A program made the translations under genes and the position numbers. The notes under the pieces were generated by a model, which did not search any database, was not told where the DNA came from, and worked only from the letters and a program-made list of their open reading frames with translations. Shown here in pieces: positions 41,898-49,689 of a stretch of 64,000 nucleotides of DNA. Source of the stretch: Acidobacteriota bacterium (GTDB lineage: Bacteria; Acidobacteriota; UBA6911; RPQK01; DATIPO01); contig DATIPQ010000146.1 in assembly GCA_035471785.1 (NCBI GenBank), forward strand, positions 22,617-86,616, read 5' to 3'. Position 1 is the stretch's first letter, and each line of letters starts with the position of its first letter.

Positions 41898-42377
41898 ATG
41901 CTCCGAAACCAAGGCTCGGCCGAGGACGCCGAGGTCGTGCTATTCACCGACGGCGCCTGTTCGGGCAATCCTGGACCGGGCGGCTGGGCCTTCGTGATGC
42001 GCCATCAACCAACTGGCAAGGAGTTGGAGGCCAGCGGCGCCGAGCCGTCCACGACCAACAACCAGATGGAGCTGCAAGCAGTCATCGAGGGCCTGAAAAG
42101 GCTCAGGCGCAAGGCCCGGGTGCACGTCGTCAGCGACAGCTCCTATGTGCTTCAGGGGATCACCGAGTGGATTCACAATTGGAAGCGCAACGGGTGGCGG
42201 CGCAAGTCCGGCAGCGGATACAAGCCGGTCAAGAACGCCGACTACTGGAAGGAGCTTGATCAGGCGGTGTCGCGCCACGATGTCAGCTTCGAGCATGTCA
42301 GGGGGCACAGCGGCCATCCCGAGAATGAGCGCTGTGACGAGCTCGCTGTAGCCGCCTACAAGAAGCTCATGGAATAG
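41898..42377 (+). CDS. rnhA: Ribonuclease HI
   Basis: A 159-residue RNase HI with all acidic residues of the two-metal site: D18 in FTDGACSGNPGPGG, E58 in NNQMELQA, D80 in VVSDSSYV and D147 in ENERCDELA. The family handle region WKRNGWRR and WKELDQAV is present. It cleaves the RNA strand of RNA-DNA hybrids and removes primers. Spacing of 61 nt from ppsA; TATACT (41857-41862) and GATAAT lie in the gap and may provide its own promoter. Confidence 0.97.
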   Translation: MLRNQGSAEDAEVVLFTDGACSGNPGPGGWAFVMRHQPTGKELEASGAEPSTTNNQMELQAVIEGLKRLRRKARVHVVSDSSYVLQGITEWIHNWKRNGWRRKSGSGYKPVKNADYWKELDQAVSRHDVSFEHVRGHSGHPENERCDELAVAAYKKLME

Positions 42378-42415
42378 CCGTCCCGCGGGACGGATTCCAG
42401 GTCAGGGAGGAAGTC

Positions 42416-43720
42416 GTGTCGACAAGGTTCGAGACCCTCAGGTGTGAAGCTGCTTCAACGGTCGTCCGCAAGGCCGTTTCGGCGCTGCTGTTGCTGCTCT
42501 TGCCGTTCGCCTTGTTGACGACGGCTGAGGGGCGCGGCGCCGACCGCGATGCCGGCCGCATCGTAGCCATTGGCGACGTGCACGGCAACCTCGACAATTT
42601 CCTCGCCATTCTGCGCCACACCGGAATCGTCGATGAGCAAGGCAATTGGGCCGCGGGAAGGGACGTCTTCGTGCAGACGGGAGACCTCATCGACCGCGGT
42701 CCCGACGACAAGGCCGTCCTTGATCTGATCATCAATCTGGAAAGGCAGGCCCAGCGGGCGGGAGGGCAGGTCGTTTCGCTGCTGGGCAATCACGAAGGCA
42801 TGAACGTGCTGGGTGATCTGCGCTATGTCCATCCCGAGGCCTACGCCGCTTTCGCCGACGCCGACTCGCTCCAGCGCCAGGCGGACTATCTGGAGGAGTT
42901 CATCAAGTTCCGCAAGGAACGGGCTAAGAAGCTGGGAAAGCCCGAGCCCGTCTTCGATGCCGCCCGCAAGGCCCTGTGGAGGGCCAAGCATCCGGCCGGC
43001 TTCGTGGAGCATCGCGAGGCGTTCGGCCCCAAGGGACGCTACGGCAAGTGGCTTCGCGAGCGGCCGGCTTTGGCTCTGGTGGGCGATGTGGTTTTTCTGC
43101 ACGGAGGGGTGTCGCCGCAATTGGCCCAGCTCTCCCTCAAGGAGATCAACAAACGCGTCCGCAACGAGTTGAAAGCCTATGACTCCTACCGCAGGACTCT
43201 GGTGGGGCAGGGAATCATTCTCGAGTACTACACGGTCCAGGAGATGATCGACGCCGTGCGCGACGAGTTCGAATTCCAGAAGCAGAGGGATCCCAGCCAG
43301 ATCATGTCGCGGGCTTTCAATCCTAATCAGGCCATGGCGCGGCACCGCCACTACCTGGACTTGCTGCGGGGAGTACTGGGCTACGGCTCCTGGTTCGTCA
43401 ACTCTCCCATCGGACCCCTCTGGTTCCGCGGCTATGCCAAGTGGGAGGAGACGGAGGGCGTCCAGTTGCTTCCCGAGATCGCCGACCGCTTCAAGGCCAG
43501 GGCCTTCGTCGTCGGGCACACTCCACAGTTGAAGAAGGGGATTCGCAGCCGCTTCCAGGGCAGAGTCATGCTCATCGACACCGGCCTCAACAGTGACTAC
43601 TACAAGGGCGGGACTCCTGCGGCGCTGCAAATCGCCGGCGACGAATTCATCGCCATCTACGCCGACGGACGGCGCCTCAACCTTTCCCCCCAGGTTTCGT
43701 CCTCCTCCCAGGGCCGATAG
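42416..43720 (+). CDS. Exported calcineurin-like metallophosphatase
   Basis: The 434-residue protein starts with GTG behind GGGAGG (42405-42410). A signal or anchor segment lies at about 20-40 (AVSALLLLLLPFALLTTAEG). The metallophosphatase motifs follow: GDVHGNLDN, GDLIDRG, GNHEGMN, then VVFLHGG and VVGHTPQ, coordinating two metal ions. The insert between GNHE and the last motifs resembles Shewanella-like protein phosphatases. It probably removes phosphate from proteins or small esters outside the cytoplasm. Given the two membrane or cytosolic kinases nearby a link is imaginable but unsupported. Convergent with a cyclophilin gene. Confidence 0.88.
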   Translation: MSTRFETLRCEAASTVVRKAVSALLLLLLPFALLTTAEGRGADRDAGRIVAIGDVHGNLDNFLAILRHTGIVDEQGNWAAGRDVFVQTGDLIDRGPDDKAVLDLIINLERQAQRAGGQVVSLLGNHEGMNVLGDLRYVHPEAYAAFADADSLQRQADYLEEFIKFRKERAKKLGKPEPVFDAARKALWRAKHPAGFVEHREAFGPKGRYGKWLRERPALALVGDVVFLHGGVSPQLAQLSLKEINKRVRNELKAYDSYRRTLVGQGIILEYYTVQEMIDAVRDEFEFQKQRDPSQIMSRAFNPNQAMARHRHYLDLLRGVLGYGSWFVNSPIGPLWFRGYAKWEETEGVQLLPEIADRFKARAFVVGHTPQLKKGIRSRFQGRVMLIDTGLNSDYYKGGTPAALQIAGDEFIAIYADGRRLNLSPQVSSSSQGR

Positions 43721-43724
43721 GGCG

Positions 43725-43763
43725 GACTAGACCAGCGATTTCGAGGCAATTGATGGTCTAGTC
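43725..43763. terminator. Inverted repeat at the metallophosphatase/cyclophilin junction
   Basis: GACTAGACCA (43725-43734) pairs exactly with TGGTCTAGTC (43754-43763) across 19 nt. The right arm includes the cyclophilin stop codon. Convergent genes make a bidirectional terminator plausible; no T-run. Confidence 0.45.
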
Positions 43764-44354
43764 GGAGTCTTCGTCGACGATCTCCACCTTCTTGATGTAG
43801 TCAAGCTTGGGGAAGTCTTTCTTGAGGTACGGGTTGCCCCGCGACTGAATCCGCATCTGGTCGGGGCCGGCGCCGTGAGGGGCGCCTTCGCCGTAGCCCT
43901 TGTAGATCGAGTCCACCACCCGCATGCCCTCGCTCACCTCGCCGAAGGGCGCGAATCCCTGCCCGTCAAGGCCCGAATTGTCGCCGAAGTTGATGAAGAG
44001 CTGAGTGGTGCGGGAATTGGGACCGGAGGTGGCGAAGCTGATGCGTCCCCGCGTATTGGACTTCTTGACAGGGTCGTCCTTGATGCGGGCGTCCCTCCAG
44101 GCGGATGAAACCGAAGGGTCTCCATGGATGCCGAACTGGGCCATGAATCCGCTGATGACACGGAAAAGGGCGATATCCTCAAAGAATCCGATTTTGATCA
44201 AATTATAGAAACGGTCGGCTCCCCGGGGAGCCCATTGCCGATGGACGTCGATCTTGAAATCGCCCTGGGTGGTCTCGACACGGGCCGTGAAGCGCTGAGG
44301 CGCCTCCTGGTCGGCCTGGGAAGGGTTCCGAAGTGCTGGGTTGCTATTGCTCAT
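43758..44354 (-). CDS. Peptidyl-prolyl cis-trans isomerase, cyclophilin type (cytosolic form)
   Basis: This 198-residue cyclophilin has the substrate-site Arg, Phe and Gln in FRVISGFMAQFG and the NSRTTQLFINFGDN block. It catalyses prolyl isomerisation during folding. There is no signal peptide, in contrast to the neighbouring paralogue. The extended QFGIHGDP and AWRDARIKDDPV segments are shared only between the two copies, so they arose by tandem duplication. A C-terminal extension ends in PKLDYIKKVEIVDEDSD, again matched in the neighbour. Confidence 0.93.
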   Translation of the reverse strand: MSNSNPALRNPSQADQEAPQRFTARVETTQGDFKIDVHRQWAPRGADRFYNLIKIGFFEDIALFRVISGFMAQFGIHGDPSVSSAWRDARIKDDPVKKSNTRGRISFATSGPNSRTTQLFINFGDNSGLDGQGFAPFGEVSEGMRVVDSIYKGYGEGAPHGAGPDQMRIQSRGNPYLKKDFPKLDYIKKVEIVDEDSD

Positions 44355-44416
44355 CCACCGTTTCTACCCGAAACGGTCCTCGGCTGTCCACCGGGCGGGC
44401 CCGCCGCTCCACCGGC

Positions 44417-45226
44417 TCACTGTTCCACGATCTCCGCGCTCTTGATGTAATCGAGTTCGGGAAAGTTGCTTTTCAGATAGCTGTTGCCTTGCTGATGAAT
44501 CTGGCCTTGGTTCGGCTGTTGCCCATAGCCTGTATAGAGCGACTCCACCACGTCCATTCCAGAAACCACTTTTCCGATGGGCGCGAAGCCCTGTCTGTCC
44601 AGTGAAGCGCGATTGTCCCCGAAATTGATGAAGAGTTGAACGGTACGGCTGTTGGGGCCGGCTGTGGCGAAGGTCAGGTAGCCGGGCAGATTGGGTTGCG
44701 TGACGGGATCGTCCTCGAGGCGGGCGCTGCGCCAGGCCCGGTTGACGGCGGGATCTCCGTGGAGGCCGAATTGGGTGATGAAGCCCGGGACCATGCGGAA
44801 GAAGGCGATGTCTTCGAAGTAGCCGATCTTGACCATGTTGTAGAGGCGGTCGACCCCCTTGGGGGCCCAGTCGCGGTGGGCCTCCACAAGGAATTCGCCC
44901 TTGGTGGTGGTGAAGCGCACCAGAAAGCTGGCGGGCGCGGTTTCGTTTGCCAGGGCAGGATTGAGCATGGCCGGATGGGACCCTTCGGCTTCATTCCCTT
45001 CTTGAGCCGATTGGGGAGCGGACTCCTGAGCCGGCTCTTCTGATTCCCCCTCCATGTCTGCATCGTGCCGATCTGAGGACCCGTCGGAACCTGTCGAGCT
45101 GTCTGCGGAGGCGGTTTCGGCCGCCCCTTCAGCAGGTTCCTCGGCAGAGGAAACACCGCCGCAAGCCGCGGCCGGCAGAAGCAGGGAAATGAGCAGTACG
45201 AACAAGCGGATATACGGTGCTTTCAT
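44417..45226 (-). CDS. Cyclophilin-type isomerase, lipoprotein form
   Basis: The 269-residue protein has a lipoprotein signal (LLPAAAC, Cys about 22), a roughly 70-residue linker rich in Ser, Glu and Gly (SSTGSDGSSDRHDAD...), and a cyclophilin domain with conserved FRMVPGFITQFG and NSRTVQLFINFGDN. It is thus predicted to be membrane-tethered outside the cytoplasm, with a flexible low-complexity spacer. It lies 62 nt upstream of its cytosolic paralogue, likely in the same transcript. Both should be active isomerases because the Arg-Phe-Gln set is intact. Confidence 0.9.
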   Translation of the reverse strand: MKAPYIRLFVLLISLLLPAAACGGVSSAEEPAEGAAETASADSSTGSDGSSDRHDADMEGESEEPAQESAPQSAQEGNEAEGSHPAMLNPALANETAPASFLVRFTTTKGEFLVEAHRDWAPKGVDRLYNMVKIGYFEDIAFFRMVPGFITQFGLHGDPAVNRAWRSARLEDDPVTQPNLPGYLTFATAGPNSRTVQLFINFGDNRASLDRQGFAPIGKVVSGMDVVESLYTGYGQQPNQGQIHQQGNSYLKSNFPELDYIKSAEIVEQ

Positions 45227-45339
45227 GGTCGCAAAACTCCAGTGTCAATATGGATCAAGGTGAGGGCCAAGGATAGCATATGAGCTCAATTCGAGGGTCT
45301 GTCGGGGGGGGGAGAGGTGCCGTCTGCGGGGCGACGGGC

Positions 45340-45345
45340 TATAAT
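45340..45345 (+). promoter_or_regulatory. TATAAT box of the thioredoxin-like gene
   Basis: A perfect TATAAT lies 66 nt before the start codon at 45412. The hexamer 17 nt upstream (GTGCCG) is a poor -35, so activation or an alternative sigma factor is possible. Confidence 0.5.
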
Positions 45346-45411
45346 GAATTTCTTATTGCAACGACGTGTCGATTTGACGACTCTCAAAGTAGCAGCGACA
45401 AGGAGATGACT

Positions 45412-46227
45412 ATGGGCTCGGTTCCAGTGATGAGAACGGTTTTGCTACTGGCTGGACTCGTGGGGATGGCGGTCGTGCCGGTCAGCGGCCGGGCGGCGGC
45501 CGACTACGACAACTTCTCGCGCATCGGAAAATTCGAGGTGGCGGTGGACGGTCGGGTCGACGCGCAAGCGCGCCTTTACCATTCCGTGTCGCCGCCGGCC
45601 TTCCTGATCCTCACCCAAGCCTTCGAGGATGCTGTGGTGCTGTTGCCGGGGAAGTCGCAAGTGGCGGCCGTTTCCGCTGAGAAAGTGGAGGCCCGTGAAG
45701 ACAGCGCAGCCATTGCCTCGGGCGTCAGCCTGCGCAACATGGGCGAGTTTCGCGTGGCTGCCGATCAGACCGTCAGCCTGCAGTTCGACGGACATAGTTT
45801 GGAGCTTCGCCCCAAGCCCTATCTGCTGGGTCTGCAAACGGCCCAGGATCTCAAGACCTACGATCCCCTTTATCGCCGCCGCGCTGAGGAATACCAGCCC
45901 GATCCCAATGTGATGCGTCTGCTGCAGACCTTCGAAGGCAAAGCGCAGGTGCGTGTTTATTTCGGCTCCTGGTGCCCCTTCTGCCAGGAAAATGTGCCCA
46001 AGCTGATGAAGTTGCAGGAACTGCTCGGCGACACCGGCATCACCTTCGATTATTGGGGCCTCCCGCGCGACTTCAACAATGATCCCACGGCGACGGATGC
46101 GGGCATTAAACAGGTTCCCACCTTCGTCGTGACTGTGGAAGGAGAGGAGAAGGGCCGCATCGTGGGCCGCGACACTCAGCAGCCCGAAGCCAACCTGCAG
46201 CGCCTCCTCTCCCGCCCGGGCCGCTGA
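45412..46227 (+). CDS. Exported thioredoxin-fold protein
   Basis: From ATG 45412 the product is 271 residues. AAGGAG (45400-45405) is 6 nt upstream; the ATG at 45406 is too close to it and the ATG at 45280 precedes the promoter. A signal peptide (about 1-26, VLLLAGLVGMAVVPVSGRAAA) leads to a novel N-terminal part (about 30-160) and a thioredoxin domain with C188-P-F-C191 and a cis-Pro region QVPTFVV. WCPFC resembles TlpA/ResA-type reducing proteins. It likely handles thiol exchange in the periplasm. The N-terminal half is unassigned. Confidence 0.85.
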   Translation: MGSVPVMRTVLLLAGLVGMAVVPVSGRAAADYDNFSRIGKFEVAVDGRVDAQARLYHSVSPPAFLILTQAFEDAVVLLPGKSQVAAVSAEKVEAREDSAAIASGVSLRNMGEFRVAADQTVSLQFDGHSLELRPKPYLLGLQTAQDLKTYDPLYRRRAEEYQPDPNVMRLLQTFEGKAQVRVYFGSWCPFCQENVPKLMKLQELLGDTGITFDYWGLPRDFNNDPTATDAGIKQVPTFVVTVEGEEKGRIVGRDTQQPEANLQRLLSRPGR

Positions 46228-46245
46228 GGCCGGCGGCATCAACTG

Positions 46246-46321
46246 ATCGCCTGGGAGGGAAAAACGACTTTTTTTAGACCGGCTTCTTTCTGAAAAACGT
46301 CGTTTTTCCCTCCCAGGCGAT
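46246..46321. repeat. 23-bp perfect inverted repeat with A/T-rich loop
   Basis: Arms 46246-46268 and 46299-46321 are exact reverse complements around a 30-nt loop that contains a run of T (46269-46275). The inner bases also contain AAAAACGTCGTTTTT, allowing an alternative fold. It fills the gap between two co-directional genes. Terminator or palindromic mobile element are both possible. Confidence 0.7.
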
Positions 46322-46344
46322 TTCAGTGCCGTAAGATGACAGGC

Positions 46345-47043
46345 ATGGAAAACGCACCGACGACGCATGCGAGGTCCGCTAGGCCCTGGATGGGGTTGGC
46401 CCTTTTCGGCCTGCTGGGAGGCTTTCTCAGCCAAAGCCTGTGGCAAGGCATTTCAGTGGCCTGGGCGGCCCAGGACCCCGGCCCCGCGCCTGTTCTCGAA
46501 GTGCGGGAAATCCGCCTGCTGGACCAGGAGGGAGTGCTGTGGGGACGTCTGGGCCAGAGTCCGCGGGCGGACGGTCAACGCGGATTGATCCTCTACGATG
46601 AGCAGGGACGCGAGCGGGGACGCTTGGCCTTGGCTTCCAGCGGCCACGGCGGCCTGGTGCTGTCTTCGCCGGGAAGTGCCTACCGCCTGGGTTTGACCCT
46701 CTCCCGCACCGCCATTCCAGCCCTCTCCCTGACCGACCGCGAGGGACGCATCCGCAGCCTTCTGCTGGTCGACGAACGAGGACCGCAGGTGGACCTGTAC
46801 TCGGAGACATCGGACATTGTCCTGGGCCTGGAGGCCGCCGCCGACGGCCCCCGCGTGCGCTTGCGCGAGGCGGGCAGCCAGGATTGGGTGGCCGCCGTCC
46901 TCAGCCCTTCCTCGCTGGGCTTCCGCGCTCAGAGCCGCGGCAGCGGAGTTACGCTGGGATTGGACCAGGAGAAGAGTCCCCGCCTGGTGCTGGTCGAAGA
47001 GGGCAAGCCGGTGGCTTCGCTTCCCCCGTCGCCCCAGGAGTGA
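46345..47043 (+). CDS. Membrane-anchored protein of unknown function
   Basis: About 232 residues from ATG 46345; ATG 46336 is an alternative. One N-terminal membrane or signal segment (about 14-40, GLALFGLLGGFLSQSLWQGISVAWA) is followed by a repetitive beta pattern with GxR/L turns (VLWGRLGQS, RERGRLALAS, RIRSLLLVDERG, SLGFRAQSRG) that suggests a beta-solenoid or propeller-like fold. I recognise no family. TAAGAT ends 7 nt before the ATG, so the message may be leaderless. It precedes lpxD by 15 nt. Confidence 0.65.
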   Translation: MENAPTTHARSARPWMGLALFGLLGGFLSQSLWQGISVAWAAQDPGPAPVLEVREIRLLDQEGVLWGRLGQSPRADGQRGLILYDEQGRERGRLALASSGHGGLVLSSPGSAYRLGLTLSRTAIPALSLTDREGRIRSLLLVDERGPQVDLYSETSDIVLGLEAAADGPRVRLREAGSQDWVAAVLSPSSLGFRAQSRGSGVTLGLDQEKSPRLVLVEEGKPVASLPPSPQE

Positions 47044-47058
47044 GTTAGAATCGGCCCC

Positions 47059-48135
47059 ATGCATACCCTGGGAGAGTTGGCTGAGCACGTGGGGGGACGC
47101 GCCTGGGGCCAGAGCAGTCTGGAGATCGAGGGCGTGCGTCCTTTTCAGGAGGCCGGCCCGGGCGAAATCACCTTGGCGGGCCATCCCCGCTACCTGCGCC
47201 GGCTCTCCCGCTGCCGGGCTTCGGCGGCCATAGTGCCCCTGCAGGTGGTGGCGGAAAAGGAGGCTTCCGCCGCCGGCTGGAGCGGACCGTCGCTTTTGGG
47301 CGCCGACCATCCCAAGCTGGCCTTCGCCCAGGTCGTCTCGCTCTTTCACCGGCGCTCCTTTCAAGGCGCTGGGCTGCCCGTCTCGGCTCACTTCGGCGAG
47401 GACTGTCAGATCGAGGAACCCGTCTCCATCCATCCCGCCGCCGTTCTGGGCGACCGTGTCGTGGTAGGCAAGCAGACCAGCATCGGGGCCAACGCAGTGG
47501 CGGGAGAAGACGTGCGCATCGGACGCGGCTGCACCTTGCATCCCAACGTGGTTCTTTATCCGGGCGTACGCCTGGGCGACGGCGTGGTGATTCACTCCGG
47601 GACGGTGATCGGAGCGGATGGATTCGGCTACGTCTTCGACGGCAGCAAGCAATTCAAGCTGGAGCAGACGGGGACGGTCGTCATCGAGGACGAGGTGGAG
47701 ATCGGAGCCAACTGCTGCGTCGACCGCGCCACCTTCGGGTCCACTCTCATCGAGCGGGGCGTGAAGATCGACAACCTGGTCCACGTGGGCCACAACTGCC
47801 GCATCGGCGAGAACACGGTGATCGTCGGCTGCGTAGGCATTTCGGGAAGCGTCAGCATCGGCAAGAATTGCGTTCTCGCGGGACAGACGGGAGTTGTCGA
47901 CCACGTCACCATCGGGGACGGCGTCAGCGTCCTGACCCGGGCCGCGGTGACCAAGGACATTCCCTCCGGCAGCGTCGTTTCAGGGCACCCGGCGCGCGAT
48001 CACCGTCAGGAACTCAAGTCGCAGGCGCTGCTGCGCCGCTTGCCCCAATTGCAGCAGGAACTGAGGCGGCTGCGCCGGCGCGTCCGCGAACTGGAAGTGC
48101 GCAGCGGCCGGGAAGGAGCTGCTGATGCGGATTAG
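47059..48135 (+). CDS. lpxD: UDP-3-O-acylglucosamine N-acyltransferase LpxD
   Basis: This 358-residue enzyme adds the N-linked acyl chain to UDP-3-O-acyl-glucosamine in lipid A synthesis. After an N-terminal uridine-binding part (about 1-100) the left-handed beta-helix of hexapeptide repeats follows (about 105-315). The catalytic histidine is H245 in VGHNCRIGEN. A C-terminal helix (about 320-355) completes the trimer. It is not in a classical lpxD-fabZ-lpxA cluster here. TAGAAT ends 7 nt before the ATG and no Shine-Dalgarno sequence fits. Its presence shows the organism makes lipid A. Confidence 0.95.
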   Translation: MHTLGELAEHVGGRAWGQSSLEIEGVRPFQEAGPGEITLAGHPRYLRRLSRCRASAAIVPLQVVAEKEASAAGWSGPSLLGADHPKLAFAQVVSLFHRRSFQGAGLPVSAHFGEDCQIEEPVSIHPAAVLGDRVVVGKQTSIGANAVAGEDVRIGRGCTLHPNVVLYPGVRLGDGVVIHSGTVIGADGFGYVFDGSKQFKLEQTGTVVIEDEVEIGANCCVDRATFGSTLIERGVKIDNLVHVGHNCRIGENTVIVGCVGISGSVSIGKNCVLAGQTGVVDHVTIGDGVSVLTRAAVTKDIPSGSVVSGHPARDHRQELKSQALLRRLPQLQQELRRLRRRVRELEVRSGREGAADAD

Positions 48136-48428
48136 GGGTCCGGTTCGCCGGCCTGCTGCGAGGAGCGGAAGCGGCTCGAGGCCTGTCTGACGGCTTGGCG
48201 CAGTTCGCCCCAGGCCTTTTCCAAGCCTGGACGCAGATCTCTCCAAGCCTCCTCGCTTTCCCGTCCCAACTCATCCAGCTTGACCCGCGCTGTCTTGAGG
48301 CGGTCGGGCAGTTGTTGGCATTCGCGTCGGGCGCTGGCCTCGGCCTGGGACAGAAGCTCGTCGATGCGTCGTCCCAAAGAGTTGATCCGCTCTTCCATAC
48401 GCTTTTGATATTGCTGGCGGTCGTCCAT
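48132..48428 (-). CDS. Small coiled-coil protein
   Basis: A 98-residue, highly charged helical protein (MDDRQQYQKRMEERINSLGR...) with heptad-like Leu spacing along nearly its whole length. No signal peptide, no cysteine-based site. It resembles short coiled-coil stress-type proteins by composition only. Its stop overlaps the lpxD stop (4 nt), so the genes converge. Codon use is normal for this genome and the frame is maintained, but I see no functional clue. Confidence 0.6.
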   Translation of the reverse strand: MDDRQQYQKRMEERINSLGRRIDELLSQAEASARRECQQLPDRLKTARVKLDELGRESEEAWRDLRPGLEKAWGELRQAVRQASSRFRSSQQAGEPDP

Positions 48429-48584
48429 GCATTCATTGTACGGAAAGGCCGGGCGCGGAGTTCACCGCTGCTTGGCCCGGCCCTTGGCGAACTGCTAAGA
48501 TCGCTGCTCGGCCGACCGCCGAGCCCTCTTGGCGGGCGCCTTCCTGGAGACGGGGGCGAGGAGACTGGAAAGGAGACACGGAGC

Positions 48585-49148
48585 ATGGAACCCAATGCCT
48601 CTCAGCCCGGCATGGCCTGGCTGATTTTCGCCTTGATGACGGTTTTTTCCTGGGGATTCTACGGCATCTTGCTGCACGCCGGGCAGGTGCAGATGGCCGA
48701 TCCCGTCAATGGACGCTACAAGGCCTTCCTATTTGTCGGCATCGCCTATTTCATCACCGCCGTGCTGGCTCCTCTGGCCGTGCTTCTCATCAACGGAGCC
48801 GACTGGAATCTCCCGGGAAAGGGCATGTGGTTCTCTTTGTTGGCGGGGATCGTGGGCGCTATCGGGGCCTTCTGTGTCTTGCTGGCCTTCGGCGCCAAGG
48901 GGACTCCGGCCGTCGTCATGTCGATCGTTTTCGCCGGAGCGCCCATCGTCAACGCCGTGACGGCGCTGATCCTGCATCCTCCCCAGGGCGGTTTCGGCGC
49001 TCTGCGCTGGCCCTTCCTTCTGGGGATCATCCTGGCCGCCCTGGGCGGGTGTCTGGTCACGCTCTACAAGCCCAATCCCGCCCCTCCTCCAGCGGTTGAA
49101 GCGGCCGGGCAACAATCGTCAGCGGACGAACCCGGACCTTCCCGGTGA
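48585..49148 (+). CDS. Half-size DMT/EamA-like permease
   Basis: From ATG 48585 (AGGAG 9 nt upstream) the product is 187 residues with five hydrophobic segments: MAWLIFALMTVFSWGFYGILL, FLFVGIAYFITAVLAPLAVLL, MWFSLLAGIVGAIGAFCVLLAF, VVMSIVFAGAPIVNAVTALIL and FLLGIILAALGGCLVTLY. This is half of a normal ten-helix DMT transporter, so it likely works as a dimer. The upstream 130-codon extension overlaps the opposite coiled-coil gene and is not coding. Substrate unknown. Confidence 0.8.
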   Translation: MEPNASQPGMAWLIFALMTVFSWGFYGILLHAGQVQMADPVNGRYKAFLFVGIAYFITAVLAPLAVLLINGADWNLPGKGMWFSLLAGIVGAIGAFCVLLAFGAKGTPAVVMSIVFAGAPIVNAVTALILHPPQGGFGALRWPFLLGIILAALGGCLVTLYKPNPAPPPAVEAAGQQSSADEPGPSR

Positions 49149-49222
49149 GGGCCTCGTAGCGTCGCTTGGGAATGACAAAAGGTTGGCTCACGCAAGGCTG
49201 CGCGACTGGCGGGCGTGGGGAT

Positions 49223-49417
49223 TCAGTAGAAGCGGACCTTGGTCTCCGAACTGGTGCCGGTCCCGGAAGGAGTCCAGTTGGGCAGAGGCGGTTCATGGTA
49301 GGTCGGCCGAGGTTCCGGCCCCAGCCAGCCTCTGATCAGCCGCGTCAGCAGAAAGAGCGAGAGCAAGCCGTAAAAACCCACAATGCTAAGCAAGATGTAA
49401 GTCGTGATCCAGGCCAT
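49223..49417 (-). CDS. 64-residue single-pass membrane protein
   Basis: AGGAG eight nt upstream of the ATG supports the start. The first 30 residues are a membrane helix (TYILLSIVGFYGLLSLFLLT) followed by RLIRGW and a Pro-rich polar tail (PEPRPTYHEPPLPNW). No family recognised. It is convergent with the DMT-like gene and has a 272-nt upstream gap shared with the solute-binding protein gene. Confidence 0.65.
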   Translation of the reverse strand: MAWITTYILLSIVGFYGLLSLFLLTRLIRGWLGPEPRPTYHEPPLPNWTPSGTGTSSETKVRFY

Positions 49418-49689
49418 GGGACGTTCTCCTCAAGAAGGCGTGCTTGGAAGCATTATCGGTCCATTACTTCCTTCCCTATGTGAGTCAACGCACCAAATGA
49501 CTCTCTCCCCTCATTCTTTCTGGTAGGGGTGGTCCGAGCGCCGCCAAAAGAGGCGCAAAGCCTCACCAGAACAGTCTTGTTTCCCTTGCACCCACAAACG
49601 TCATGGTCTAGTCTGAGGTGAGTTCTTTCAGGACACAGGCTGGAAGAGGATTGCCGGGGGCAATCCGGTCATCCTTGAAGGGAGGACAC

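Noticed and set aside
48195-48584. Extension of the DMT-like permease upstream of 48585
   Set aside because: It lies opposite the coiled-coil gene; AGGAG and the first membrane helix place the start at 48585.
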